Source: Pseudomonas sp. (lineage in GTDB: Bacteria; Pseudomonadota; Gammaproteobacteria; Pseudomonadales; Pseudomonadaceae). From it: 64,000 bases of DNA. The DNA lies in contig NZ_JAGIBG010000021.1 of the NCBI RefSeq assembly GCF_017744435.1, positions 1 through 64,000 on the forward strand, in the 5' to 3' direction. Positions 28,411 to 39,928 of this stretch are shown piece by piece. A program made the position numbers and the translations under genes. The notes under the pieces were generated by a model. That model made no database searches, was not told the origin of the DNA, and saw only the letters and a list, made by a program, of their open reading frames with translations. The stretch's first letter is position 1, and every line of letters starts with the position of its first letter.

Positions 28411-29409
28411 ATGTCCACACTTTATCGCACGACGCTGGCAATGTGCTGTCTGGCCTCGCTCCTACCACTCGGCGCTTTGGCCGCTGACGCCGCCAAGCCG
28501 GAGGCTGCAGCCGAGGCGCCTGCCGCCCCGGTGCCACGGCCGCCCCTGCTGGAGCGCAGCCAGGAGGACGCGCAAGCCCTGGAGCGCCTGGCGCCAAAAG
28601 CCGAACAACAGACCCTGCAGGCCGGAGCGGACAGCTTCCTGGCCCTGTGGAAGCCGGCCAACGACAGCGATCCGCAGGGTGCCGTGATCATCGTCCCTGG
28701 CGCTGGCGAAAATGCCGACTGGCCCAACGCAGTCGGCCCGTTGCGGCGCAAGTTCCCGGATATCGGCTGGCACAGCTTGAGCGTGAGCCTGCCCGATCTG
28801 CTCGCCGACGCCCCGCAGGCGCGGGTAGAGGCCAAGCCGACGCCAGCCCCTGAGAAGAAAGCAGGCGAAAGCGCACCGGCCAAGGACACCCCCGCCGACG
28901 CCAACGCCAACATCGCTCAGGCCACCGCCACCGACACCGATACCGCGGAAAGCACCGACGCCGAGCAAGCCAGCGAACAGAACGACGTGGCCGACGCCGA
29001 ACGCATCTTCGCTCGCCTGGATGCTGCCGTGGCCTATGCCCAGCAGCACAACTCACGCAGCATCGTGCTGATCGGCCACGGCAGCGGCGCCTATTGGGCA
29101 GCACGCTACCTGAGCGAAAAGCAACCGCCACAGGTGCAGAAGCTGGTGATGATTGCCGCACAGACGCCGGCCCGGGTCGAGCACGACCTGGAAAGCCTGA
29201 CGCCGACCCTCAAGGTACCGACGGCCGACCTCTACTACGCCACCCGTACCGGTGATCGCAATGCGGCGGCGCAGCGCTTGCAGGCCAGCAAGCGGCAGAA
29301 GGACAGCCAATACAAGCAGCTGTCATTGATTGCCATGCCGGCCAACAAGGACGGCGAACAGGAGCAGTTGTTCCGCAGGGTTCGGGGCTGGATGAGCCCG
29401 CAACAGTAA
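28411..29409 (+). CDS. DUF3530-type secreted alpha/beta-hydrolase-like protein
   Basis: Protein of 332 residues with a signal peptide ending ALA-AD (about residue 24). It resembles DUF3530 proteins with an alpha/beta-hydrolase core: GAVIIVPGAGENADWPN (oxyanion region) and SIVLIGHGSGAYWAARYL, where the nucleophile elbow reads GHGSG. Between them lies a low-complexity Ala/Pro/Thr/Asp-rich stretch (about residues 135-190), likely disordered. Function unknown. Divergent from the sensor kinase gene and convergent with the DjlA-like gene. Confidence 0.82.
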   Translation: MSTLYRTTLAMCCLASLLPLGALAADAAKPEAAAEAPAAPVPRPPLLERSQEDAQALERLAPKAEQQTLQAGADSFLALWKPANDSDPQGAVIIVPGAGENADWPNAVGPLRRKFPDIGWHSLSVSLPDLLADAPQARVEAKPTPAPEKKAGESAPAKDTPADANANIAQATATDTDTAESTDAEQASEQNDVADAERIFARLDAAVAYAQQHNSRSIVLIGHGSGAYWAARYLSEKQPPQVQKLVMIAAQTPARVEHDLESLTPTLKVPTADLYYATRTGDRNAAAQRLQASKRQKDSQYKQLSLIAMPANKDGEQEQLFRRVRGWMSPQQ

Positions 29410-29441
29410 TTCCAGGTTGCCAGGGGCGCTGTGCGCCCCTT

Positions 29442-30206
29442 CTAGAACCCGCCCCGCTTGCGCACGATGGCGTAGGCCTGGTGCAGTTCGCGGGTCCGCT
29501 CGGTCGCTTCGCGCACTTGCGCTTCGCTTGCCCCGCTGCCCGCCAGTTTGTCCGGATGATGCTTGCTGACCAGGCGCCGGTAAGCCTGCTTGACCTGGTC
29601 CCCTTCGGTATCGGCCTCGACCCCCAGCAAGCGCAGCGCTGCCGCGTAGTTCATCACCCCGCCTGACACCGGTGCCTTGCGTGGCTCGTACTCCAGTGAC
29701 ATCGCCTGCACCTGACGCCGGCTCAGCCCCAGCTTGTGCCCCCACTCCAGCAGCAGTTCACGCTCGTGCCGCCCAGCCTTGCCGTCGGCCCAGGCCATGC
29801 GCCAGCAGGCACGCAAGGTACCCTCGGCGGCATGCGGCTGCAGGCGGATGCGGCGCAAGTGACCAGACAACCTGTCTTTGCCAGTCTTGCCCCGGTTGAA
29901 CGCGGCTATCGCCCGCAAACGTGCGGCCTCAGCCATGTCCAGGCGGACCATTTCCTGTCGCGCCTGCTGGATGTGCTGCTCGGCCACGCGGCCATCGCTC
30001 TTGGCCAACCGCCCGAGCAAGACGAACAGCAATTCATCGTCTTGCAGGACCGGGCGACCGCCCAGGCGCTCGCACATGTCGTCCCAGCCCTGCAAGCGAA
30101 TGCGTCGGTCCATCGCCTGGCCCAGCAAGGCGCCGAGCAACGCACCGGGGATGCTGGCGACCGCAAAGCCTGCGCCCAGCCCGATTACCGTGCCTGGCCA
30201 CCACAT
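29442..30206 (-). CDS. djlA: DjlA-like membrane-anchored co-chaperone (TerB + J domain)
   Basis: Protein of 254 residues: one N-terminal membrane helix rich in Gly and Ala (GLGAGFAVASIPGALLGALLG), a central TerB-like helical domain (LLGRLAKSDGRVAEQHIQQ.. and WADGKAGRHERELLLEW), and a C-terminal J domain with HPD in SKHHPDKLAGSG. This order matches DjlA, which stimulates DnaK at the inner membrane. It lies 1 base from murU on the same strand. Confidence 0.9.
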   Translation of the reverse strand: MWWPGTVIGLGAGFAVASIPGALLGALLGQAMDRRIRLQGWDDMCERLGGRPVLQDDELLFVLLGRLAKSDGRVAEQHIQQARQEMVRLDMAEAARLRAIAAFNRGKTGKDRLSGHLRRIRLQPHAAEGTLRACWRMAWADGKAGRHERELLLEWGHKLGLSRRQVQAMSLEYEPRKAPVSGGVMNYAAALRLLGVEADTEGDQVKQAYRRLVSKHHPDKLAGSGASEAQVREATERTRELHQAYAIVRKRGGF

Positions 30207-30207
30207 G

Positions 30208-31895
<1,688 letters not shown>

Positions 31896-32025
31896 TACAA
31901 GGGTCTCCGACGGCCCTAGCCGTCAAGCGGGTCATGCTTTATTATCCAGCATCTTTTTCAGACCATCGAGAGGCGTGCGGCCCCACACGCGGGCAGATGG
32001 CACGCAGGAAGCCCGGACTAATAAG

Positions 32026-34824
32026 ATGGCATTGAAATCCCCCGCGTTTCGTAGAAAGTTTCCGTTGCTGGTGACCGGCGGTCTGCTGGCCATGCAACCT
32101 CTGGCCACCCCCTATGTGGTGGCTGCCGAGCAGTTCGACTGCCAAGTGTCCGCCTCCGGTGGTTGGGACTGCAAGCCCAAGACCCCAGCCAACAACCTGC
32201 CTCCACGCCCGGTGCATGAAGGCGCCGCGCTGACTTCGGGCACCGAAGCCGAGCCGACCGAGTCCGCTGACAAGCCCATGCTGGTCACCGAGGCCAAGGG
32301 CCGTGGCCTGAAGTCGCGTAGCGAAGACTACAGCCACCTCGACTGGGTTCCACGCGAGAAGCTCACTGCAGCCCAGCTGGCCGAAACCGGCCCGTACTGC
32401 GGTGGCGCGTACATCGAGCCCACTCGCCCGGGCATGGCCGACTCCACGCCGAAGGACGAGTCGCCTACCTACATCAACGCCAAGGTGTCCAAGTACCAGC
32501 AGGAGCAGCAGATCGCTACCCTCGCCGGTGACGTGGTCATGCGCCAGGGCAGCATGCAGGCCGAAGCCGACGAGGCCAACCTGTACCAGGCCGAGAACCG
32601 TGGTGAGCTCAAGGGCAACGTCAAGATCCGCGACAACGGCTCGCTGGTGGTCGGTGACCAGGCAGAGATCCAGCTCGACACCGGCGAAGCCCAGGTCGAC
32701 AACGCCGAATACGTGATGCACAAGTCGCACATTCGCGGCAACGCCCTGTACGCCAAGCGTGGCGAAAACGCCATCATCCGTCTGAAGGACGGTACGTACA
32801 CCACTTGCGAACCGGGCAGCAACGCCTGGCAGCTGAAGGGCAACAACATCACCCTGAACCCGGCGACCGGTTTCGGTACCGCGACCAACGTCACCCTGCG
32901 GGTCAAAGATTTCCCGGTGCTCTACACACCGTACATCTACTTCCCGATCGACGACCGTCGCCAGTCCGGCTTCCTGCCGCCGTCCTTCAGCAGCACCAGC
33001 GATACCGGCTTCATGCTGGTCACGCCGTACTACTTCAACCTGGCGCCGAACTATGACGCCACGTTGTACCCGCGCTACATGACCAAGCGCGGCATGCTGA
33101 TGGAAGGCGAATTCCGCTACCTGACCAAGTCCAGTGAAGGCCAGTTCGGCGGCGCGTACCTCAACGACGAGGACGACGATCGCAAGCTGCAGACGGACTA
33201 CAAGAAACAACGCTGGATGATCAACTGGCAGCACAAGGGCGGCTTGAACGAGCGCCTGATGACTGAAGTTGACTACACCGACATCAGCGACCCGTTCTAC
33301 TTCCAGGACCTCGAATCTGATCAGATTGGTGTGAAGAGCCAGGACGTGGTCAAGCAACAGGGTGCCCTGACCTGGCGTGGCGACAACTACACTGCCCGCC
33401 TGAATGCGCAAGCTTACGAAATGGCGACCCTGTCGCAGATCACTCCGTACAATAAGCTGCCGCAGCTGACCTTGAATGGAGCACTGCCGTTCCATCCGGG
33501 CGGCCTGCGCCTGGGCTACGAGACCGAAGCCGTACGTTTCGACCGCGACCTGAAGAATGACACTGTGTTCGACAAGGACGGCAACCTGGACACCACCGCC
33601 GGTGCCGATGGCCGTCGCCTGGACCAGAACATCAGTGGCATCGCACGGGCCAACGGCACACGCCTGAACGTCGCGCCGTCGATCAGCCTGCCGATGCAGG
33701 CCAGCTATGGCTACTTCACGCCCAAGCTGAAGTATGCCTACACGCACTATGACCTTGACCTGGACAGCCAGGGCCAGGCGCAAGCGATCACCCAATCGGC
33801 CAACCCGGCATACGGCAGTTACAACAGCACGCTGAACCGCGACATTCCGATCGCCTCGATCGACAGCGGCCTGTACTTCGACCGCAACACCTCGCTGTTC
33901 GGTACCAACTACCGCCAGACCCTCGAACCGCGCCTGTACTACCTCTACGTCCCGTACAAGGACCAGAAGGACATCCCGCTGTTCGACTCGGGTGAAGCGC
34001 TGTTCAGCTACGACTCGCTGTTCCGTGACAACCGCTTCTCCGGCACCGACCGTATCGGTGACGAGAACAAGCTGTCGCTGGGTGTGACCACCCGCTGGAT
34101 CGAAGATAACGGCTTCGAGCGTCAGAACTTCAGTATCGGCCAGGCGTACTACTTCAAGGACCGCAAGGTCCAGCTGCCAGGCATCGACTACCGTACCCGC
34201 CAGGACTCGCTGTCGGATGTATCGCCGTACGCGTTGCTGTACAACTACTACTTCAACCGCGACTGGCGCTTCAACTCGGACTTCAACTGGGACCCGGACA
34301 GCCGCAGCACCCGCTCGGGCAGCGCGATGTTCCACTACCAGCCTGAAGACAATCCGAACAAGATCGTCAACTTCGGTTATCGCTACCGCAACGACACCAT
34401 CGCCTACGACTCCACCACCGGTACGTGGAAAGTGGGCGGCGGCGACTATGGCACACCTGGCACCGACACTTTCATCAAGGATTACTACAAGATCCAGCAG
34501 CACGACTTCTCGGTCATCTGGCCGGTCGTACCGCAATGGAACGTGATTGCCCGCTGGCAGCATGACTACAACCGCAACCGCACCCTGGAAGCCATGGGCG
34601 GTTTCGAATACGACAACTGCTGCTGGAAGCTGCGCCTGATCAACCGTTACTGGGTCGACTACGACGACTTCAGCCAGGCCACGCCAGCCAACGAAAAAGG
34701 CGACCACGGCATCTTCCTGCAAATCGTCCTGAAAGGCCTCGGCGGCGTAGTGGGCAACAAGGTGGAATCGTTCCTCGACCAAGGCATTCAAGGTTACCGT
34801 ACACGTGAAGACCAAGCTTATTGA
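32026..34824 (+). CDS. lptD: LPS-assembly outer membrane protein LptD
   Basis: Places lipopolysaccharide in the outer leaflet, with LptE. It has 932 residues: signal sequence ending about VVAA, an N-terminal OstA/LptA-like jellyroll (about residues 150-290, [15 protein letters not shown]), and a C-terminal barrel. N-terminal cysteines (FDCQ, WDCK) and the adjacent pair in YDNCCWKL are those that form the disulfides joining the domains. Longer than E. coli LptD (784), as usual in Pseudomonas. ATG 32026 begins a typical signal peptide. First gene of the lptD-surA-pdxA-rsmA-apaG-apaH run. Confidence 0.96.
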   Translation: MALKSPAFRRKFPLLVTGGLLAMQPLATPYVVAAEQFDCQVSASGGWDCKPKTPANNLPPRPVHEGAALTSGTEAEPTESADKPMLVTEAKGRGLKSRSEDYSHLDWVPREKLTAAQLAETGPYCGGAYIEPTRPGMADSTPKDESPTYINAKVSKYQQEQQIATLAGDVVMRQGSMQAEADEANLYQAENRGELKGNVKIRDNGSLVVGDQAEIQLDTGEAQVDNAEYVMHKSHIRGNALYAKRGENAIIRLKDGTYTTCEPGSNAWQLKGNNITLNPATGFGTATNVTLRVKDFPVLYTPYIYFPIDDRRQSGFLPPSFSSTSDTGFMLVTPYYFNLAPNYDATLYPRYMTKRGMLMEGEFRYLTKSSEGQFGGAYLNDEDDDRKLQTDYKKQRWMINWQHKGGLNERLMTEVDYTDISDPFYFQDLESDQIGVKSQDVVKQQGALTWRGDNYTARLNAQAYEMATLSQITPYNKLPQLTLNGALPFHPGGLRLGYETEAVRFDRDLKNDTVFDKDGNLDTTAGADGRRLDQNISGIARANGTRLNVAPSISLPMQASYGYFTPKLKYAYTHYDLDLDSQGQAQAITQSANPAYGSYNSTLNRDIPIASIDSGLYFDRNTSLFGTNYRQTLEPRLYYLYVPYKDQKDIPLFDSGEALFSYDSLFRDNRFSGTDRIGDENKLSLGVTTRWIEDNGFERQNFSIGQAYYFKDRKVQLPGIDYRTRQDSLSDVSPYALLYNYYFNRDWRFNSDFNWDPDSRSTRSGSAMFHYQPEDNPNKIVNFGYRYRNDTIAYDSTTGTWKVGGGDYGTPGTDTFIKDYYKIQQHDFSVIWPVVPQWNVIARWQHDYNRNRTLEAMGGFEYDNCCWKLRLINRYWVDYDDFSQATPANEKGDHGIFLQIVLKGLGGVVGNKVESFLDQGIQGYRTREDQAY

Positions 34825-36124
34825 TCGACTGCGCCCGGTGTTGCTGGGCGCTGCATTGCTGAGTGGCGCGGTGCATGCCGCGGTACAACCTCTGGACCGC
34901 GTGGTAGCCATCGTCGACAACGATGTGGTCATGCAGAGCCAACTGGACCAGCGTGTCCACGAGGTGCAGCAGACCATCGCCAAGCGCGGCGGCGGCGTGC
35001 CGCCGTCCGGCGCACTGGAGCAGCAGGTACTGGAACGCCTGATCGTCGAGAACCTGCAACTGCAGATCGGCGAACGTTCGGGCATCCGCATCACCGACGA
35101 AGAGCTGAACCAGGCCATCGGCACCATCGCCCAGCGCAATGGCATGTCCCTGGAGCAGTTCCGCGCCGCCCTCGCCCATGACGGCCTGTCGTTCGACGAC
35201 GCCCGTGAGCAGGTCAAGCGCGAGATGATCATCAGCCGTGTGCGTCAGCGCCGCGTTGCCGAGCGCATCCAGGTTTCCGAACAGGAAGTGAAGAACTTCC
35301 TCGCCTCGGACATGGGCAAGATGCAGATGTCGGAAGAGTACCGCCTGGCCAACATCCTCATCCCGACCCCGGAAGCCGCCAACTCGGACGACATCCAGAA
35401 AGCTGCGCGTAAGGTCGGCGAGCTGTACCAGCAACTGCGCCAGGGCGCCGACTTCGGCCAGGTGGCGATCGCCAACTCGGCCAGTGAAAACGCCCTTGAG
35501 GGTGGTGAAATGGGCTGGCGTAAAGCGGCTCAACTGCCACCGGACTTTGCCAAGATGCTCAGCAGCATGGCGGTCGGCGACATCACCCAGCCAATCCGCA
35601 TCCCCAACGGTTTCATCCTCCTCAAGCTCGAGGAGAAGCGTGGTGGTGGCGAGAACGTGCTGCGTGACGAAGTGCATGTCCGCCACATCCTGATCAAGCC
35701 GAGCGAAATCCGCAGCGAAGCGGCCACCAAACAACTGGCCGAGCGCCTGTACGACCGGATCCAGAACGGCGAGGACTTCGGCGAGCTGGCGAAGAGCTTC
35801 TCGGAAGACCCAGGTTCTGCACTCAACGGCGGCGACCTCAACTGGGTCGACCCGAACAGCCTGGTACCGGAGTTCCGCGAGCAGATGGCCAACGCCCAGC
35901 AAGGTGTTGTGACCAAACCGTTCAAGACCCAGTACGGCTGGCACGTCCTTGAAGTGCTGGGCCGCCGTGCCACCGACAGCACCGAGCAGGCGCGTGAGCA
36001 ACAGGCCATGAACGTGCTGCGCAACCGCAAGTACGACGAAGAGCTGCAGACCTGGCTGCGCCAGATCCGCGACGAAGCCTACGTTGAAATCAAGCTGCCT
36101 GGCGCTGACCAGGCCGCACAGTGA
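34805..36124 (+). CDS. surA: Periplasmic peptidyl-prolyl isomerase/chaperone SurA
   Basis: Chaperone for outer-membrane proteins, including LptD, encoded just upstream. It has 439 residues: signal peptide ending GAVHA, N-terminal chaperone domain, two parvulin domains (about residues 175-275 and 285-385, with the second ending [13 protein letters not shown]), and a C-terminal helix. GTG start at 34805 lies inside lptD, overlapping its end by 20 bases. Confidence 0.96.
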   Translation: MKTKLIDRLRPVLLGAALLSGAVHAAVQPLDRVVAIVDNDVVMQSQLDQRVHEVQQTIAKRGGGVPPSGALEQQVLERLIVENLQLQIGERSGIRITDEELNQAIGTIAQRNGMSLEQFRAALAHDGLSFDDAREQVKREMIISRVRQRRVAERIQVSEQEVKNFLASDMGKMQMSEEYRLANILIPTPEAANSDDIQKAARKVGELYQQLRQGADFGQVAIANSASENALEGGEMGWRKAAQLPPDFAKMLSSMAVGDITQPIRIPNGFILLKLEEKRGGGENVLRDEVHVRHILIKPSEIRSEAATKQLAERLYDRIQNGEDFGELAKSFSEDPGSALNGGDLNWVDPNSLVPEFREQMANAQQGVVTKPFKTQYGWHVLEVLGRRATDSTEQAREQQAMNVLRNRKYDEELQTWLRQIRDEAYVEIKLPGADQAAQ

Positions 36125-37110
36125 AGCCCCTGCGCTTCGCCGTCACCCCCGGCGAACCAGCCGGCATAGGCCCCGACCTGTGCCTGCTGCTCGCCGCCGA
36201 CGCCCAGCCCCATCCCCTGATTGCCATCACCAGCCGTGACCTGCTCGCCGAGCGGGCCACGCAGCTGGGGCTGGCTGTCAGCCTGCTGCCGGTCATGCCA
36301 GGCCAATGGCCCGACCAGCCTGCGCCTGCTGGCAGCCTGTACGTGTGGGATACCCCCTTGGCCGCGCCAGTGGTGCCAGGCCAGCTGGACAAGGCCAATG
36401 CGGCGTTCGTGCTGGAAACCCTGACCCGTGCCGGCCAAGGTTGCCTTGACGGGCAATTCGCCGGGATGATCACCGCGCCGGTGCACAAGGGCGTGATCAA
36501 CGAAAGCGGTATCGCCTTCTCCGGCCATACCGAATTCCTTGCCGACCTGACCAGCACCGCCCAAGTGGTAATGATGCTGGCCACCCGTGGCTTGCGTGTC
36601 GCCTTGGTGACCACGCACCTGCCGCTGCGGGACATTGCCGACGCCATTACCGCCGAGCGCGTGGAGCGGGTCACCCGTATCCTGCACGCCGACATGCGCG
36701 ACAAGTTCGGCATTGCCAACCCGCGCATCCTGGTCTGCGGCCTCAACCCGCATGCCGGAGAAGGCGGCCATCTTGGCCGCGAAGAAATCGACATCATCGA
36801 GCCGACGCTGGCCCGCCTGCGCACCGAAGGCATGGACCTGCGCGGCCCGTTGCCGGCCGATACCCTGTTTACCCCCAAATATCTGGAGCACTGCGACGCG
36901 GTGCTGGCGATGTACCACGACCAGGGCCTGCCCGTACTCAAGTACAAAGGTTTTGGCGCTGCCGTCAACGTGACCCTGGGCCTGCCGATCATCCGCACAT
37001 CGGTGGACCACGGCACTGCCCTGGACCTGGCCGGCAGCGGCAAGGTCGACACCGGCAGCCTGCGTGTCGCCCTGGAAACCGCCTACCAGATGGCCGAGAA
37101 CCGACCATGA
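36121..37110 (+). CDS. pdxA: 4-hydroxythreonine-4-phosphate dehydrogenase
   Basis: NAD-dependent step in pyridoxal 5'-phosphate synthesis. It has 329 residues with [39 protein letters not shown] and the metal-binding [15 protein letters not shown] start at 36121 overlaps the surA stop by 4 bases, and its stop overlaps rsmA by 4, so translation is coupled through the operon. Confidence 0.96.
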   Translation: MKPLRFAVTPGEPAGIGPDLCLLLAADAQPHPLIAITSRDLLAERATQLGLAVSLLPVMPGQWPDQPAPAGSLYVWDTPLAAPVVPGQLDKANAAFVLETLTRAGQGCLDGQFAGMITAPVHKGVINESGIAFSGHTEFLADLTSTAQVVMMLATRGLRVALVTTHLPLRDIADAITAERVERVTRILHADMRDKFGIANPRILVCGLNPHAGEGGHLGREEIDIIEPTLARLRTEGMDLRGPLPADTLFTPKYLEHCDAVLAMYHDQGLPVLKYKGFGAAVNVTLGLPIIRTSVDHGTALDLAGSGKVDTGSLRVALETAYQMAENRP

Positions 37111-37907
37111 ACGAGCAATACCAACACCGGGCGCGCAAGCGTTTCGGCCAGAACTTCCTGCACGACGCAGGCATCATCGACCGCATCCTGCGCGCCATCA
37201 ACGCCAAGGCCGGCGAACACCTGCTGGAAATCGGCCCGGGCCAGGGTGCCCTGACCGAAGGCCTGCTGGGCAGTGGCGCCCAGCTGGACGTGGTGGAACT
37301 GGACAAGGACCTGGTGCCGATCCTGCAGCACAAGTTTGCCGGCCGCAGCAATTTCCGCCTGCACCAGGGCGACGCCCTGAAGTTCGACTTCAACCAGCTC
37401 GGCGTACCACCACGCAGCCTCAAGGTGGTTGGCAACCTGCCGTACAACATCTCTACCCCACTGATCTTCCACCTGCTCAGCCACGCCGGGCTGATCCGCG
37501 ACATGCACTTCATGCTGCAGAAGGAAGTGGTCGAGCGCATGGCGGCCGGCCCAGGCGGTGGTGATTGGGGTCGCCTGTCGATCATGGTGCAGTACCACTG
37601 CCGTGTGGAACACCTGTTCAACGTGGGCCCAGGCGCGTTCAACCCGCCGCCGAAGGTCGACTCGGCGATCGTGCGCCTGGTGCCGCACGAAGTACTGCCA
37701 CATCCGGCCAAGGATGCGCGGTTGCTGGAGCAGGTGGTGCGTGAAGCGTTCAACCAGCGTCGCAAGACCCTGCGCAACACCCTGAAAGGCCTGCTCGACA
37801 GCGCCGCCATCGAGGCCGCCGGCGTGGATGGCAGCCTGCGCCCTGAACAGCTCGACCTGGCAGCCTTCGTGCGCCTGGCGGATCAGTTGGCCGACCAGCA
37901 AGCCTGA
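37107..37907 (+). CDS. rsmA: 16S rRNA dimethyladenosine methyltransferase
   Basis: Also called KsgA; dimethylates two adenines near the 3' end of 16S rRNA. It has 266 residues with [18 protein letters not shown] site [12 protein letters not shown] and catalytic NLPYNIS. Fourth gene of the operon. A perfect 17-bp hairpin 11 bases after its stop (37919-37955) lies before apaG. Confidence 0.97.
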   Translation: MNEQYQHRARKRFGQNFLHDAGIIDRILRAINAKAGEHLLEIGPGQGALTEGLLGSGAQLDVVELDKDLVPILQHKFAGRSNFRLHQGDALKFDFNQLGVPPRSLKVVGNLPYNISTPLIFHLLSHAGLIRDMHFMLQKEVVERMAAGPGGGDWGRLSIMVQYHCRVEHLFNVGPGAFNPPPKVDSAIVRLVPHEVLPHPAKDARLLEQVVREAFNQRRKTLRNTLKGLLDSAAIEAAGVDGSLRPEQLDLAAFVRLADQLADQQA

Positions 37908-37918
37908 TTCAGCCTGCA

Positions 37919-37955
37919 CCGGCCTCTTCGCGGCGGTTCGCCGCGAAGAGGCCGG
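37919..37955. repeat. Collapsed REP palindrome after rsmA
   Basis: A perfect 17-bp stem with a GTT loop. The arms match the outer part of REP units (CCGGCCTCTTCGCGGCG), but the CCGCTCCCACAGG core and the spacer of a normal pair are missing, as if a REP pair had lost its centre. No T-run follows, so it is not a typical terminator. Confidence 0.8.
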
Positions 37956-38054
37956 CACTGACGACACACATTCCCCGAGGCTGCGCACCGCTGGCCCTCC
38001 CCCCTCTCAATGGCCTAGACTGCGTTATTGCGTCAGTTCGCCCAAGGCCCTTGC

Positions 38055-38435
38055 ATGTCCGACCCTCGCTATCAGATCGACGTCAGCGTCGTGACCCGTT
38101 ACCTGAAAGACCAATCCGACCCCGAAAGCAGTCGCTTCGCCTTCGCCTACACCATTACCGTGCAAAACAACGGCTCGATCAAAGCCAAGCTGTTGTCGCG
38201 TCACTGGCTGATTACCAACGGTGATGGCGAAGTCGAGGAAGTGCGCGGTGCCGGCGTAGTCGGCCAGCAGCCGACCATCGAACCCGGCCAGAGCCATACC
38301 TACAGCAGTGGCGCGGTCATCAGCACGCGCGTCGGCACCATGCAGGGCAGCTACGAAATGTTCGCCGAAGACGGCAAGCGCTTCGAAGCCGACATCGCTC
38401 CCTTCCGCCTCGCGGTCCCTGGGGCGCTGCACTGA
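38055..38435 (+). CDS. apaG: ApaG protein
   Basis: Small beta-sandwich protein of 126 residues of unclear role, usually beside apaH. Typical blocks: [29 protein letters not shown] and [23 protein letters not shown] 38055 ([12 protein letters not shown]) is supported by the family length; the frame opens at 38028. Its stop overlaps the apaH ATG (TGATG). Confidence 0.93.
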   Translation: MSDPRYQIDVSVVTRYLKDQSDPESSRFAFAYTITVQNNGSIKAKLLSRHWLITNGDGEVEEVRGAGVVGQQPTIEPGQSHTYSSGAVISTRVGTMQGSYEMFAEDGKRFEADIAPFRLAVPGALH

Positions 38436-39301
38436 TGGCCACCTACGCCGTCGGAGACCTGCAAGGCTGCCTGGGGCCGCTCAAGTGCCTGCTCGCACGG
38501 GTCAACTTCAACCCGGCGGTCGACCGCCTGTGGCTGGTCGGTGACCTGGTCAACCGCGGCCCCGAATCGCTGGAAACCCTGCGTTACCTCTATTCGATCC
38601 GCCAGTCGCTGGTGTGCGTGCTGGGCAACCATGACCTGCACCTGCTGGCCGCCTGGCACAATGTCGAGCGCCTGAAGAAAAGCGACACCCTGCGCGAGAT
38701 CATCGAAGCGCCGGACGCTGACCAATTGTTCGACTGGCTGCGTCAGCAGAAGCTGCTGCATTACGACGAGCCCCGCGGCATCGCTCTGGTCCATGCCGGT
38801 ATCCCGCCGCAATGGACCCTAGGCCAGGCACTGCAACTGGCCGAAGAAGTCGAGCAAGTGCTGCGCGACGACAACCGCCTGCAACTCTACCTGGACGGCA
38901 TGTATGGCAACGAGCCGAACAAGTGGAGCAAGAACCTCAGCGGTGTCGAACGCCTGCGGGTGATCACCAACTACCTCACGCGCATGCGCTTCTGCACTGC
39001 GGCAGGCAAGCTCGACCTCAAGAGCAAGGAAGGCCTGGATACTGCGCCCAAAGGCTACAAGCCCTGGTATGCACACAAGGACCGCCGCTCGCGCCACGTG
39101 AAGATCATCTTCGGCCACTGGGCCGCACTCCAGGGCCAGGTCAACGAACCCGACATCATCGCCCTCGACACCGGCTGCGTGTGGGGCGGTGCCATGACCC
39201 TGTACAACGTCGACAGCGGCGAATACCACCGCTGCGACTGCACCGACGACGGCCATGTCCGCCCGCCAGCACAAGCCACTACACTGAACGATCAACCCTG
39301 A
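38435..39301 (+). CDS. apaH: Bis(5'-nucleosyl)-tetraphosphatase, symmetrical
   Basis: Splits Ap4A into two ADP and acts on Np4 caps of RNA. Metallophosphatase of 288 residues with [26 protein letters not shown] and FGHWAALQG, all intact. Translationally coupled to apaG. The C-terminal tail ([19 protein letters not shown]) is hydrophilic. Confidence 0.96.
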   Translation: MATYAVGDLQGCLGPLKCLLARVNFNPAVDRLWLVGDLVNRGPESLETLRYLYSIRQSLVCVLGNHDLHLLAAWHNVERLKKSDTLREIIEAPDADQLFDWLRQQKLLHYDEPRGIALVHAGIPPQWTLGQALQLAEEVEQVLRDDNRLQLYLDGMYGNEPNKWSKNLSGVERLRVITNYLTRMRFCTAAGKLDLKSKEGLDTAPKGYKPWYAHKDRRSRHVKIIFGHWAALQGQVNEPDIIALDTGCVWGGAMTLYNVDSGEYHRCDCTDDGHVRPPAQATTLNDQP

Positions 39302-39315
39302 AGAGAACCGTACCC

Positions 39316-39645
39316 ATGAGCGAATTCAAGCGCATCCCTCCCGAGCAGGCCCTGGCCCTGCGCGCGCAAGGTGCGGTAGTCGTCGACATTCGCGACTCGC
39401 AAGCCTTTGCCGCCGGCCACATCACCGGCGCCAAGCATCTGGATAACCACTCGGTCGCCGAGTTCATCCGCAATGCCGACCTGGATGCCCCGACCCTGGT
39501 GGTCTGCTACCACGGCAATTCCAGCCAGAGCGCAGCCGCCTACCTGGTCGGCCAGGGCTTCTCCGACGTGTACAGCGTCGATGGCGGTTTCGAACTGTGG
39601 CGCGCCACCTACCCGGCCGAGACCGTCCAGGGCGCTGCCGAATAA
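39316..39645 (+). CDS. glpE: Thiosulfate sulfurtransferase GlpE (rhodanese)
   Basis: Single-domain rhodanese of 109 residues. The catalytic Cys is in [17 protein letters not shown] (about residue 65), the active loop CYHGNSSQ being typical of GlpE. ATG 39316 has AAGAGAAC upstream; a longer frame runs back through apaH but is not real. Starts 14 bases after apaH, so may be read with it. Confidence 0.93.
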   Translation: MSEFKRIPPEQALALRAQGAVVVDIRDSQAFAAGHITGAKHLDNHSVAEFIRNADLDAPTLVVCYHGNSSQSAAAYLVGQGFSDVYSVDGGFELWRATYPAETVQGAAE

Positions 39646-39698
39646 TTTTTTCATTTTTACTGCAGCCCGCGCCCCACGCGGGCTCGCAGCCAACCTGA

Positions 39699-39712
39699 CG
39701 AACGGTCGTTCG
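39699..39712. promoter_or_regulatory. Palindrome CGAACG-GT-CGTTCG upstream of prkA
   Basis: Perfect 6+6 dyad with a 2-base spacer, 217 bases before prkA, in the gap 39646-39928. Form is like a TetR-family operator. A hairpin without T-run (39664-39684) lies just upstream after glpE. The role is a guess. Confidence 0.4.
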
Positions 39713-39733
39713 CAACTTCTCCGCCGCCCGCCC

Positions 39734-39763
39734 TTGATCTTGCGGATAACCAACTATTCTTAA
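39734..39763 (+). promoter_or_regulatory. Candidate promoter of prkA
   Basis: TTGATC (39734-39739), 15-bp spacer and CTATTCTTAA (39754-39763). The -10 resembles the stress sigma factor RpoS form (CTATACTTAA), fitting a stress gene. The -35 spacing is short, as tolerated by RpoS. Confidence 0.4.
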
Positions 39764-39928
39764 GCGCAGGCCATCCAGAAAAAGGGGAGAGCCGGTACAC
39801 CGGCGTGCGGGTCATCGGTAGCGTTACAGGGTGTTCTGGGGGGTATACAGCAATCGGCAACCCCGGTTGCATGCCAGCATCAGCTGACTGATCCGGCGTC
39901 GTCTCCACGTATCGAGCGAGGTGACGTC

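Noticed and set aside
26405..28687. Open frame of 760 codons opposite the sensor kinase
   Set aside because: Shadow of the SBP-PAS-HisKA gene; no start signal and no recognisable domain.
31942..35232. Open frame of 1096 codons opposite lptD and surA
   Set aside because: It mirrors two well-supported genes with signal peptides and conserved motifs. Long antisense frames are expected in GC-rich DNA. Its translation is low-complexity Val/Ala/Gly/Arg without motifs.
39664..39684. AGCCCGCG/CGCGGGCT hairpin after glpE as an intrinsic terminator
   Set aside because: The T-run lies before the stem rather than after it on the plus strand.
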